A stretch of 64,000 nt of DNA from Pegoplata infirma (taxonomy: Eukaryota; Arthropoda; Insecta; Diptera; Anthomyiidae). Position 1 is the first letter of the stretch. Every line of letters begins with the position of its first letter. The notes beneath the pieces were generated by a model that was given only the letters and a program-made list of their open reading frames with translations, did not search any database and had not been told where the DNA came from. Location: NCBI GenBank assembly GCA_963921195.1, contig OY992536.1:89633007-89697006 (forward strand), in the 5' to 3' direction. The position numbers were made by a program, and so were the translations under genes. Positions 34,197-44,855 of this stretch are shown piece by piece.

Positions 34197-36367
34197 CACA
34201 TTGGGTTGAAATGGATCAAAAGTGGCGCTTTATTCAAAACTGAAATTTTTTTTTTTACAAAAATTATTAATTTAGGGTTAAAGTATATAAAATTACACTA
34301 AAAAATCTGTCACAACTATTATTCTGAGTTGTTTACTTTTCTTGCAATCCGCCGTCAAAATCAAATAAATTTTTGTGTTTTTGAATATGGTGCTAAAAAT
34401 TGAAAATCAACTTATTTCTAGAATTTTTTTTTGGTATTTATTCATTCAAAGGTAATTTTTTTATTATGGAACCATCAAATTCAGGCATTTTCAAATACAT
34501 TTCTGTTTTTTGTTTTTTGAAAATTGTTGTAAAAATATTTTTGAAATTTTTTCGAAAAATGTTCCAAAAATTGGAGTATTTTTAATACTTGATGGAATAT
34601 AAAAAAAAATGTAAGAGGTTGTTATAGCTTATACATTGTGATAATAAAGCATATAGTATAAGCTTTAATTTAAAAAAAAAAAAACGTCCGCGTTTAATGC
34701 CGTTATTTTTTTATTTAAGATTTTATGAAAAAAATATGGTGGCTTCAATAACACTTCATCACAAAAAAACAAAAAAGTTTCTGACCCAGAAACTAGACCC
34801 ACTTATCCTTATGTATTTTGACCTTCTGAAATCGATTCTGCCATCAGAACTGAATTCCATAGTTGGGGTTTCCTGTGATTTACAAGGAAATTCCGCAAAG
34901 TGAACCTACATAATTTCCTTGTGAATTTGACAAAGCTACAAAATTTTTTAATTTTATTTCTTTATGTAAGATTCAAGTCTGATTTATTACGTAGAAAATA
35001 AGAGTACTTTAAAGAAAAGCCGTAAAAAATTGCAGAAGTTACATGCATTTGAACAAAAACGCGTTATATCAGTTTTATACAAAAACAGTTGTATTTATGT
35101 TGGGAATTAATGCGTTTTTGTTTAAATGCAAGTAAATTCTGCAATTTTTGATGGATTTTATGAAAAAACCTCTTATTTTCTTTGTAATAAATCAGACTTG
35201 AACATTACATACCGAAATAAAATTTTAAAAAATGTTAACTTATTGTTGGTCAAATTTACAAGGAAATCAGGTCGGTTCACTTTTGCCGACTTTCCTTGTA
35301 AATTGCAGAAAAACCCAAAGGTAGAATTTAATTCCGATCGCGGAATTAAATTTAGAAGGTAAAAATACATAAGTATTTGTGGGTCTAGACCTTTTTTTGT
35401 GGGTCTTTGTAATCTATATATAAACAAGTAAGAGTTTAAAATTCGGCTGTGACAAATCTTTGTACCCTCCAACAAGCAAAAAATAAAAATGATAGAGACG
35501 GTTTTTGTGTGAGAGGGAAGGGGGGGGGGGGGCATGCAGATGTCTCTGGGTGGTGTAATATAATATCTGACAAAAAACATGCATGATGTTAACTTTATTT
35601 ATTATGAATAACGCAGCTGATATAATTTTTTTTTTTTCAATTTCCAAGGCTTAAGTTAAAAAAGGTAAATTTAAACATTCAAGAATTTTTATGAAAAAAT
35701 TAGGTTTCTTAATAAATTTAGTACTTATATGAGAACATATAATTTTTCTTAAACGTTTATAATAGCACTTTACATAAACTTTAATTTGCTATTTGTTTCA
35801 AAATATTGGGCTTTTTAATTTCACAGATACAGTAAAAATTGTGAATTTAGTTTTTTCCCGAAATAAAGCATAACCACGGGCCTAATATATTAATTTTTTT
35901 CAGAAATGGTGGTATTTTACTTTTTAATGATTAGGATCCAATAAAAAAAATTATAGTTCCAAATTACAACTTTCCTGACTTTTTTAAGGAAAATTAAAAA
36001 AAAATTAAAATTTTGTGAAACACAAAAAACCGACTTTAAACAAATTTTATGCAAGTATTAACACATATTTATTTTTTATTGTTTTAAATTTTTATTATCG
36101 CATTAAAAATACTTTAATTTTCAACTGTATTCATTAAATTATCGCTTTTGGCTTAAAAGTTACAGCTTAAATTGTGAATCAAGTTCAATTTTCAAGAAAC
36201 ACTAAAAAAATTCTGACAGGTTAAAAAAAATAAAAAACACATGTTTTCTCTTTAAAAGGGTGCTTTCTAATGTATTATTCATCATTCATCAATCAAAAAA
36301 TATTATATGTTAAAATTACTGCTTCCCTCAATAAAGCGCCACTTTGCCTCTCATTCAACCCAATGTG
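34197..36367. mobile_element. Transib-like TIR element inserted in satellite A
   Basis: The left end is CACATTGGGTTGAAATG and the right end, reverse-complemented, CACATTGGGTTGAATGAG. Both continue to an AGTGGCGCTTTAT block. A 5-bp duplication CGACC flanks it (34192-34196, 36368-36372). Other satellite copies (for example near 5133) show the empty site TTTACGACCCTTAGAAACGG. GC-rich 5-bp duplications and a CAC-led terminal heptamer are features of Transib. No transposase is seen. A palindrome (about 34780-35400) occupies the middle, and a HINE 3' fragment lies at 35423-35475. Confidence 0.6.
34780..35400. repeat. diverged palindrome, centre near 35080
   Basis: Arms share inverted AGACCCAC, TTACAAGGAAA, CAAGTCTGATTTATTAC/GTAATAAATCAGACTTG and GCATTTGAACAAAAACGC blocks. 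Reading frames here are paired shadows of the two arms. Confidence 0.75.
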
Positions 36368-37434
36368 CGACCCTTAGAAACAGAAAAGTACTTTTTCCAA
36401 AATATTTTTTCACAAATGATCCGGCATTCAAAATTTCAGTCCCTTGGATCATTATTTCAGGAAATATAAGAAGTATTAAAAATCCTTTTTAAACCTCTAG
36501 AAACGGAATTTTTAAAAATACTTCAGCAGAATGTTTTTTCACCGCAGCATTCTACATACCAAAATTTGAGATTCTAAGACCATTATTACAGGAACAAAAA
36601 AAAAATACCAAATGTACACTTTATTACCCCCGTTAGAAAGGGAATTTCCAAAAAAAAACCTTTTCCAGAATGTTTTTTTCTTCACCGAAGGATTTCAAAT
36701 TTCAATTATATACGATCATTATTTTAGCAAATATTAAAGTTAAAAAAGTATACTTTTTAACCCCGCGGGGCCCCGTTAAGAAGCGGAATTTCCAAAAAGT
36801 ACTTTTCACAAAAATTTTATTTTACATCCCAAATTTTAAGGTGCTAGAACCATTAAGTCTGAAAATATCAAAAGTACCGAAAGTACACTTTTTTTTAGAA
36901 ATTTTACTCCACTAAGAAGCGGAATTTTCAAAAAGTATTTTTTTTTGAGAATGTTCTTTTAACGAAGGATCCTACATTACCAATTTCAAGATTATAGGCC
37001 CAGTTTTTTCAAGAAATACAAAAAGTAACAAATAACAATTTTTACCCTGCTAGATAACGATATTTTTAAAAAAATACTTCTCCATAATGTTTTTTTTTCA
37101 CCCAAGAAACCTACATTTCAAATTTCAAATATGTAGGATCATTATATCAGGAAATACTTTAAGTACCTAAAGTGCACTTTCATTTCCAAATGGGTAAAAT
37201 GAAGTTTTCGAAAAAATACTCTTTCCAAAATGTTTTTTTACCGAAGGATCACATATTTCAAATTTCAATTTTCTAGTCCATTATTTCAGGGTATGTAAAA
37301 AGTACCAAAAGTACTCTTTTTTACCCCTTTTCTATTCTAAAAAACTGAATTTCCAAAAAGTATTTTTACCAGAATGTTTTTTCACCGAAGAGTTTTACAT
37401 TTCAAGTCTCTGGGACCATTATTTAAATTTTTAC
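36368..37434. repeat. satellite A, second array
   Basis: About eight diverged units with the same words as 4190-7450 (AAAAAGTACTTTT, CAGAATGTTTTTTCACCGAAG, CATTATTTCAGG). No genes. Confidence 0.85.
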
Positions 37435-38246
37435 AAATGGTACTTTTTATAAAAGGTACTTTTTATAAAAGGTATTTTTTATAAAAGGTACTTATTATAA
37501 AAGCTACTTTTTATATAAGGTACTTTTTATAAAAGGTACTTTTTATAAAAGGTACTTTTTATAAAAGGTACTTTTTTATAAAAGGTACTTTTTATAAAAG
37601 GTACTTTTTATAAAAGGTACTTTTTATAAAAGGTACTTTTTATAAAAGGTACTTTTTATAAAAGGTACTTTTTATAAAAGGTACTTTTTATAAAAGGTAC
37701 TTTTTATAAATGGTACTTTTTATAAAAGGTACTTTTTATAAAAGGTACTTTTTATAAAAGGTACTTTTTATAAAAGGTTCTTTTTATAAAAGGTACTTTT
37801 TATAAAAGGTACTTTTTATAAAAGGTACTTTTTATAAAAAAGGTATAAAAGGTACTTTTTATAAAAGGTACTTTTTATAAAAGGTACTTCTTATAAAAGG
37901 TACTTTATACTATTTATAAAAGGTACTTTTTATTAAAGGTACTTTTTATAAAAGGTACTTTTTATAAAAGGTACTTTTTATAAAAGGTACTTTTTATAAA
38001 AGATACTTTTTATAAAAGGTACTTTTTATAAAAGGTACTTTTTATGAAAGGTGCTTTTTACAAAAGATACTTTTTATAAAAAGTTATTTTTATAAAAGGT
38101 ACTTTTTCAAAACGTACTTTTTATAAAATGTACTTTTTATAAATGGTACTTCTTATAAAAGGTACTTTTTATAAAAGATACTTTTTATAAAATGTACTTT
38201 TTATAAAATGTATTTTTTATAAATGGTACTTTTTATAAAAGGTACT
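37435..38246. repeat. 16-bp satellite GGTACTTTTTATAAAA
   Basis: About 50 tandem copies with few changes. The unit resembles the AAAAAGTACTTTTT core of satellite A, from which it may have been amplified. Confidence 0.95.
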
Positions 38247-38261
38247 CGAGGAGGCACCGAT

Positions 38262-38625
38262 ACTGATGAGATTTTTCCGCCATTTTTTCAGGGTTCCTTT
38301 AGGATAATCATGTCATGGCTGCTGCTTATCTATGTGGACTGCCTGGTACGCCGCAAAGGAGTACAGAACAATAAGGCTGTCATGATTTTAATTTAAAACA
38401 TTGGAAAGACTGGTAGATATTTATGTGAGAAGTACCCTTATATCAGACAACTTCGGCGATGCCTAATACGCCTCTCTTAAGAGTTGGTATTGAAACGGCT
38501 TTAAATGATGTTGTCGGGTTGATTGAGAATACTCTTTACAAAAAACAATATGTTTTGGCATCATTCTTGGACGTGAAAGGTGTGTTCAACAATGTCAAAA
38601 TATTATCAATTCTTAATGCCTAACA
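38262..38625 (+). pseudogene. LINE reverse-transcriptase fragment (fingers/motif A)
   Basis: The plus strand encodes, with frame breaks, a segment reading DIYVRSTLIS and then, after stops and a shift, GIETALNDVVGLIENTLY followed by FLDVKGVFNNV. The order (ETAL, then an F-L-D-x-x-x-x-F-N-N-V motif A) is that of LOA/R1/Jockey-type reverse transcriptases. It is short, broken and cut off at both sides by other repeats. Confidence 0.65.
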
Positions 38626-38640
38626 AAATACATAACGGTT

Positions 38641-38832
38641 AGGACGGTTAGAGCTGTAGGGGCAGTTTTATAAAAATGGAATCTTTGTAAGGAGCGCCCT
38701 TAAGGAGTGGGACAGTGCTTAAGTATGTGTAAAGAAAATGTTAGGAGGAAAATAATGGGGGTCGATATTGTATTTTATCCCTCTAGGGGTGACTGCGGGG
38801 CAGCTGTGGGGCTTTTTGTGGATTTTTATTGT
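38641..38832 (+). repeat. fragment of the foldback-transposon arm
   Basis: GGTTAGAGCTGTAGGGGCAG, GGAATCTTTGTAAGGAGCGCCC, AATAATGGGGGTCG, CCCTCTAGGGGTGAC and GGGGCTTTTTGTGGATTTTT match the right-arm unit at about 27960-28150. Confidence 0.7.
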
Positions 38833-39710
38833 CACCAAATTAATTATATTAATGTAATTGTCCACTAAAGACGTAGAAGTCACTACAGAAACCATGGTCT
38901 GGGATAAATCCAAATTTAATTTAATCTTAAGAAATCTCAATTTAATTTTTCAATAAAAAAACCTAAAGCTCCGAAAGTTATTTAAGAATCTAAAAAATTC
39001 AGAATGTAAAAAAAATAAATATAAAGGTATTTTATATTCGACACAACTGAATCTTTCAATTCTACCTGTTTTTGTTTAAATTTAGCTTAAAAATGTTTAT
39101 ATATAAAATTATGTTTGAAATGTGAAAAAGAGTTGAGGTACAAATGTAAAAATATTTACATTTTAATGCCATTAATAACAATTTCACACTTCATTTACTT
39201 GAAATTAAATGAGAAATAAAAATGCTGAAAGATGATCACGTGAAATAAATACAATTGCAAATTGGACGATTATGTGAAAATTTTAATTCTATTTATCAGT
39301 TTAAAAGTGTTGATAAACAAATGTGAAAGGCAGGTGAGTAGTTAGAATGTAAGAAGAGAAGGGGAAACTTTTTATTAATCGTGGGTTATGAAAATTAATA
39401 TCTAGTTTGAAGAATATGATCGAAGTGCTTTAAAACAAAATCTCATAAATTGGGAATTTGATCGAAATTCTTGAAAGCATCGCAATAAGTTCTAAATTAA
39501 AGGGGGAGTTGGGCTTTGTGGGGTATCAAAATGTTGTTTCCGAAAATCCGTCTCTGTATCATTAAATTTTTTTATAAATTCCTTACAGAAGTAGTTTATA
39601 TTTTCATAATTATTTTTGTCTAAAAATCTAACACTGCCTATCTCTGTTTGTGGGCATTTTCAAAGTTCAAATGTTTACTCGGTAACCCTTTTTCATCTTT
39701 AAACACTTAC
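38833..39710. other. Irk intron sequence next to exon 1A
   Basis: Less repetitive than the rest of the intron. No gene recognised. Confidence 0.45.
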
Positions 39711-40031
39711 CTACAACTGGCTTGCCTTGTAAACGGTTTACCATTTTGTGTTGTTAAACCATAAAATGTCTGTGGACGATTTGGTATTATTGTTATGGGA
39801 TATGATTGCGGATTCAATAGAACACTATCCAATGAATCGGGTTCTGGTTCTATTGTTACTTGTCTTTGAAATTTTTTAGGATCTGTTAAAATTCCTGGTG
39901 ATGATTTATCCGATACGGGTGATAATGTTTTATCACTTTCCGTTGACATAGTTTGAAAATAGTTTAACTTTAAACGTGATATCATTTTGTGAAGCAGGTG
40001 CTTGTGGTGGAGTTAGCTTGTAGGCAAATAT
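39711..40031 (-). CDS. Irk: Irk first coding exon 1A with 5'UTR
   Basis: An acceptor (TTTTTGTCTTTCAG, ending at 40032) precedes 46 bases of leader that contain an in-frame TAA, so translation starts in this exon. The first ATG, at 39985, has the fly consensus CAAAATG. A second ATG (MSTESDK) is 12 codons on. The exon encodes 91 codons of a Ser/Pro/Asp-rich cytoplasmic N-terminus (SDKTLSPVSDKSSP, TIEPEPDSLDSV) ending QASC plus AG, then donor GTAAGT at 39710. AG plus the first base of exon 2 makes Arg and continues into SRNYRPG. An acceptor at its 5' side means further untranslated exons lie upstream; none is recognised in 40-64 kb. Predicted full protein is about 453 residues. Confidence 0.85.
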
Positions 40032-40640
40032 CTGAAAGACAAAAAAATATTTGATATGATAAATAATAAATTTGCAAAATAAAAATTAATTTTAAAAATA
40101 TATATATTTAAACAATTATTTAGCACTTGAGCTATATATATTTTTGTTGTTTATTTTGTTTTATTGATTTTATTTATCTTTAAACAAACTGTTTTCAATG
40201 GCTTTAAATATATTTTATTTTTTAAACCATTTCAAGTGTTTATTAATGATTGAATGTGTTAATAAAACGTCAAACTGTTCTAATTAACCGTGTTGAGGAA
40301 ATATTAAATATATTCGTTTAGTATATATGGGGTATAGTATACCCCCATACTGTGGTTGGAGGGTATAAAAAGTATAATATGGCGGATATCCGTCCGGCCA
40401 CTTTTCGTGAGTCGCGGGGGGAAGTTAGCAGATTGCAGGGGAATGTTGGTTTTATCAATAATTTGGTTTAATAAGATCTTATTAATTACATTTTTTGTAA
40501 AATTAACGTTTTTTTTTGCTGTATATGGACAAAAATATTTTTTTGTTACTAATTGACATTTTTTTTTTTAATTTTTTTATGGCACATTATTTTCGTTTTG
40601 TAAGCTGATACTTAAACATGCGAAATCTGTAATAGTAACT
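40032..40640. other. upstream Irk intron sequence with HINE scrap
   Basis: AT-rich sequence. At 40331-40374 a reverse HINE 5' end (plus strand TATACCCCCATACTGTGGTT) is the only recognisable piece. Confidence 0.5.
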
Positions 40641-40966
40641 CACTTTCATCATTTTGAGCCAAAAATGATATTCTGATGTGTTTTATAAAATTTTATAATG
40701 ATTCTTTTCTTTGACCTAATTAACCCTCTAGCTCCCGTTTTAAAGGGTCATTTTTGTACTTTTTTAAACGAAATACAAAAAAAGTCTATAAAAAAGGCAG
40801 TTAGAAGGATAATATGTTTTACAAATATTTTCTGCATCAAATTTTACTAAGGCACGTCTAAGACAGAAAGTTCGTCCAACATATAGAAAATGGTGAAACA
40901 TTTTAAAGTATTCAAATTTTTTTTTTATAATTTTTTTTTGGGCCGAAATATAAAAAAAAAACAAGT

Positions 40967-41985
40967 AAAAAAGTTAAATACGACTTTGTCGAATGTATTG
41001 ATACCCTCCACAATGTAAAATAGTTTATTTGCAAAAAAAAAAAACAAAAATTAAAAAAAAAATTGACAAAAATGTTTTTTTTTGTAAAAAAAATATGTTT
41101 GTACTTGTTTAAATAATATTCGGTGATCAATTCTGTTCACATGTGTCAACCAGCAGCCGAATTAAAGCATTTTGTGTTTTTAGGTTATGTTGAATGTACC
41201 ACAATTTTCGAGGTGTTCTTACATTTTCGTTCATAACTTTTTAACCGCAAAACCGATTTCGCTCAAATGCATTACCGAATTGCTTAGGGCAACAGCAAAA
41301 AATTTTTTTTTGTTTTTTTTTTTTGCAAATAAACTTTTTTACATTGTGGTGGGTATCAATACATTCGACTAGAGAAGGGTACATGAGCAGATTAGAGCGT
41401 GATTCGCGTGATTTGCGCGTGATCACGCGTGAGTGTGATTAAATTCAATTTTAATCACGTGAGTGAGTGAGTGTGATTGGAGAAAAAAATTGAGTAAGTA
41501 AGTGTGCGTGAGTAAGATTTTTGCGTAAGTGAGTGTGCGAAAGTCGTTTTTTTTTTGAGTGAGTTTGCGTGATTAATTTTCTCTTCATACTTCCAGTCGT
41601 ACCAAAAATAGCAACAAAAAAATTGTAAAATTTGGCTTAACTTGAGATTTTGTACCGAAAAAAGCAAAAAAAATTTAAATTTCGCTGAACTTTAAATTTT
41701 GTGGAAAATTTTGAAAGATTTTTGAATTATAGTTTTTTTTTTTTTTTGTATAAATAAGATTTTCGCGAGTGTGACTCAACGTGAGTGTGAGTGAAGCTTG
41801 CGTGAGTGTGAGTTGTTTTAAATTTACTCACGTGATTGTGAGTGAGTGTGAGTAGAAAAAATATGCTTGTGAGTGAGTGTGCATGATTCAAAAATTTCTG
41901 TCGTGAGCGTGAGTCAAAAATCACTCACGCGCCCATCTCTACATTCGACACAGTCGAATTTAACTTTTTTTATTTGTTTTCTTTT
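40967..41985. mobile_element. inverted pair of HINE ends split by a hAT MITE
   Basis: ACAAGTAAAAAAGTTAAATACGACTTTGTCGAATG at the left mirrors CATTCGACACAGTCGAATTTAAC..TTTGTTTTC at the right, each next to a TACCCTCCACAATG/CATTGTGGTGGGTA block. It looks like two Helentron-type 3' ends in head-to-head orientation, broken by the insert at 41370-41941. Confidence 0.65.
41370..41941. mobile_element. hAT MITE made of GTGAGTGA repeats
   Basis: The ends TAGAGAAGGG and, reverse-complemented, TAGAGATGGG are flanked by an exact 8-bp duplication CATTCGAC (41362-41369, 41942-41949). Both subterminal parts are GTGAGTGTGATT-type repeats. Removing it restores a continuous HINE end. It is 572 bp and non-coding. 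Confidence 0.9.
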
Positions 41986-43379
41986 AAAATTTCGGCCCAA
42001 AAAAATGAAAAAAAAAAAATGTTAATACTTTAAAATGTTTAAGCATTTTCTATATGCTGGACGAACTTTCGGTCTTAGACGTGCCCTTGTAAAATTTGAT
42101 GCAGAAAATATTTGTAAAACATTTTAACCCTCTAACTGCCTTTTTTTATAGACTTTTTTGTATTTCTTTTAAAAAAGGACAAAAATTACCCTTTAAAACG
42201 GGAGCTAGAGGGTTAATTTGGTCACAGAAAAGAGTAATCATAAAATTTTATAAAACACATCAGAACATAATTTTTAGTTCAAAAGTATATTTGCACTGTT
42301 TTTTGTCGATATTTTGTAACACTGCTTTGGCAAAAAAAAAATAACAAACATTGATTATTTATACTTGACCCTTTTTAAGCATTTTGCGCATGTCGCACAA
42401 ACTTTAAACATTTGACAACCCCTAGTGAAATTTTATTAGGAAAATATTTGTAGACCATCTTAACCCTCTAAATGGACGTTTTATTAGACTTCAGTGTTTA
42501 GTTTTTGAAAAAGGACTAAAATGACCCCTTAAAATGGTAGTTAGAGGGTTAAAATATTCTAGGAAAAGAACCGCCATAAAATTTCACTTAAGATATCAAA
42601 TCATATTTTGAAGCTCAGATGTGTTCTTATTATACCTAAGACAAATAATTATATGTGCATTTTTTTATATTGAGTTATAGGAAAGAAAAGAAATTATTTT
42701 TTTATGTTTGGTTAATATTTTATTATGTTTATATATAAGCATTAAAATCATAAACATTTTAATTTTATACCTTATTTTTTAAAACTGAAAATAACGATAA
42801 AGGAAATACTTCATATATGGGCCATTCCAGAAAATTTAGCTCAAATTTTAGTAATTTTTGGAAATGGTGTCTCAGATTAATTTGAGCCTTGACACATAGA
42901 TAGCCCTCATAAATATGATATATGTACCATATATCGTTTTTTTACATTTGGTGTATTTAACGAATTATGGCGGGTCAAAGATTGACTTTTTAAGCAAAAG
43001 TAAGAAAAATACATCACGTTTAAAGAGCTGTAACTTCTTAACCAATGACCCGATTTTCACAAATTTAGGCTCATGTGAAAGCTGGGGTTCTTCTTTTAGA
43101 AAATATTTTTAAAATAACACAGTTTTTTTTACAGAAATGATGCAAAAATGCAAAAACATTTTTTCTTTTCGAATATTTAAAAAAACACATCTTCGATTTT
43201 TTTTTAAAAAATTTTGGTGAAAAATAACAATGTTTTGTATAACATATTCAAAATTCAGAGTGGGATCTCCATGGGATCAAAAACTATTCTGTTTTAAGTA
43301 CGAGGTTCTCATATTTTTCCCTTAGAAAATTTAAATTTCTAATATTTTGAATGTTTTTCGAAATTTTAATAGTATGATT

Positions 43380-44516
43380 AAAGATGACATAGGTACTTTA
43401 CAACAAATGATCAACAAATTGGAAAACTATTGTGATACCTGGAATATGGAAGTGAATCTAAATAAATCTGCAATCATGGTGTTTAGAAAAAATGGTAGAT
43501 TGTCGAACAGAGAAAAATGGTCGTTTAGAGGAACGCGAGTAAATATCGTCTCAGAATACTGCTACCTTGGCGTTATACTTACTCCTCAGCTCAGCTTTAA
43601 AAAACATTTAGAGAAAAGAAACAATGCGGCTAAAAGTAGTATAATGTCTACCTGGAACTCCTACTTCTATAAAGATAATATTACTTTAACAGCAAAATGG
43701 AAGCTATTTTTAGCAGTTTGTAGATCAATTCAAAGTTATGCGTCTCAAGTTTGGGGATACCACCTTTTTGAAGAAGTAGATAAACTACAATTGTACTTTA
43801 TAAAAAAGATATTAAAACTGCCGACAAATACACCAACATATGCGATCATGTTGGAAAATAAAATGGAAAACGGTCATATATACACTCTTAAGTTACATCT
43901 TGGGTATATAATGAAAACCTTATTCGAATATAAGGAAAACAGACTTCCTCACCAATTATCAATGAAAGTGCTATCTAGAAATGTGTTTTGGGCAGAAAGA
44001 CTTAATAAGCTCAGTGCGGACCATGGTCATGAATGGAATATGCTTAATTTAAACAAAGAGAACTGGGATATGATGCTAACGAGCTTAATTGAGAATATTA
44101 AAATAAGCAACTACCATAAAATGTGGGAAAAATCAATGAGAAGCACAGGTAGAATATACAAATTTCTAGACCATAACTGTGGCAACCTATACATAAATAA
44201 AACATATAGTAGATCCAAGATAATGTGGATTTTTAAAGCCAGGTGTGGACTTATTTTTTTAAATGGCTCAAACTTTACTTCACAAGGAACCTGTACATTG
44301 TGCAATACAAATGAAATTGAAAATATTCAACATTTTCTTGGAAAATGTCCAATCTTTAGAACATATCGAATGCGTTATTTTGGCGAGGCTTTCTTAAGCG
44401 ATGCCGATATTATAAATGTTTTAAATGGTGTTAACGATGATCACTGGAATGGCTTAGTAAATTACATTATAAATGCCCTAAAGTATAGAACATTAATTAT
44501 AAATGAATATGAATAA
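43380..44516 (+). pseudogene. 3' part of a LINE polymerase ORF, intact frame, 5'-truncated
   Basis: A 378-codon open frame encodes the end of a non-LTR retrotransposon polymerase. It begins just before the post-palm segment (WNMEVNLNKSAIMVF, YLGVILTPQLSFKKHL), continues through the thumb, and ends with a zinc knuckle C-x2-C-x9-H-x4-C (CTLCNTNE..HFLGKC). The catalytic palm, endonuclease and gag-like ORF are missing. An ATG at 43347 keeps the frame open, but its first 11 codons come from the flanking DNA, because the target duplication ends at 43379. The frame has no stops, so the insertion is fairly young. I do not assign a clade. Confidence 0.85.
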
Positions 44517-44554
<38 letters not shown>

Positions 44555-44817
44555 TTTATTATTGATAATCCTTTTTTCTTGTATTAAATATATGTAAACA
44601 ACTCTCATCTCAAAACAATTAAAAATTAAAATACATTGTCAACAATGATAAATGAAAATACATTGTCAAATCAAACCTCCGACAGACGACTTTTAGTCAA
44701 TGTCGTAAGTTCAATATTTTTTTTCAACAAAATCTGTATGAATAGCTTTAAGATATTATTGTAAACATACAAAATTTTTTGAAAAAATAAAGAACCCTAT
44801 CTATCTATCTATCTATC
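43380..44817 (+). mobile_element. 5'-truncated LINE insertion with (CTAT)n tail
   Basis: A 10-bp duplication TAGTATGATT flanks it (43370-43379, 44818-44827). The ORF is followed by an (AT)n tract (44522-44552), a 3'UTR and a (CTAT)n tail (about 44797-44817). It is a typical target-primed insertion, 1438 bp. Confidence 0.9.
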
Positions 44818-44855
44818 TAGTATGATTTTCTTTGAAAATTTAAATTTTTATATTC

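Larger units (their letters stand above)
4083..39710 (-). other. Irk: 35.6-kb first intron of Irk, mostly repeats
   Basis: This is the intron from the donor of exon 1A (AG|GTAAGT, GT at 39710-39709) to the acceptor at 4083. It contains the alternative first exon 1B and the satellites, foldback elements, hAT, PIF, Helentron-type and LINE remnants listed separately. Its size comes almost entirely from insertions. Confidence 0.85.
40640..42620. mobile_element. inverted-repeat element with TTAACCCTCTAGC blocks
   Basis: Sequence at about 40640-40965 (ATTAACCCTCTAGCTCCCG, AAGGCACGTCTAAGACAGAA, GTTCGTCCAACATATAGAAA) recurs inverted at about 41985-42280. A further diverged direct copy of the inner unit follows at 42391-42600 (TTAACCCTCTAAATGG..GGTAGTTAGAGGGTTAA). 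The core is occupied by HINE ends and a hAT MITE. Outer limits are not defined. Confidence 0.65.

Noticed and set aside
35173..35647. 135- and 77-residue minus-strand frames
   Set aside because: They span the palindrome and a HINE scrap in the Transib-like element and have no recognisable domain.
43347..43379. ATG at 43347 as the start of the LINE protein
   Set aside because: The target duplication ends at 43379, so the first 11 codons are flanking DNA; the element is 5'-truncated.
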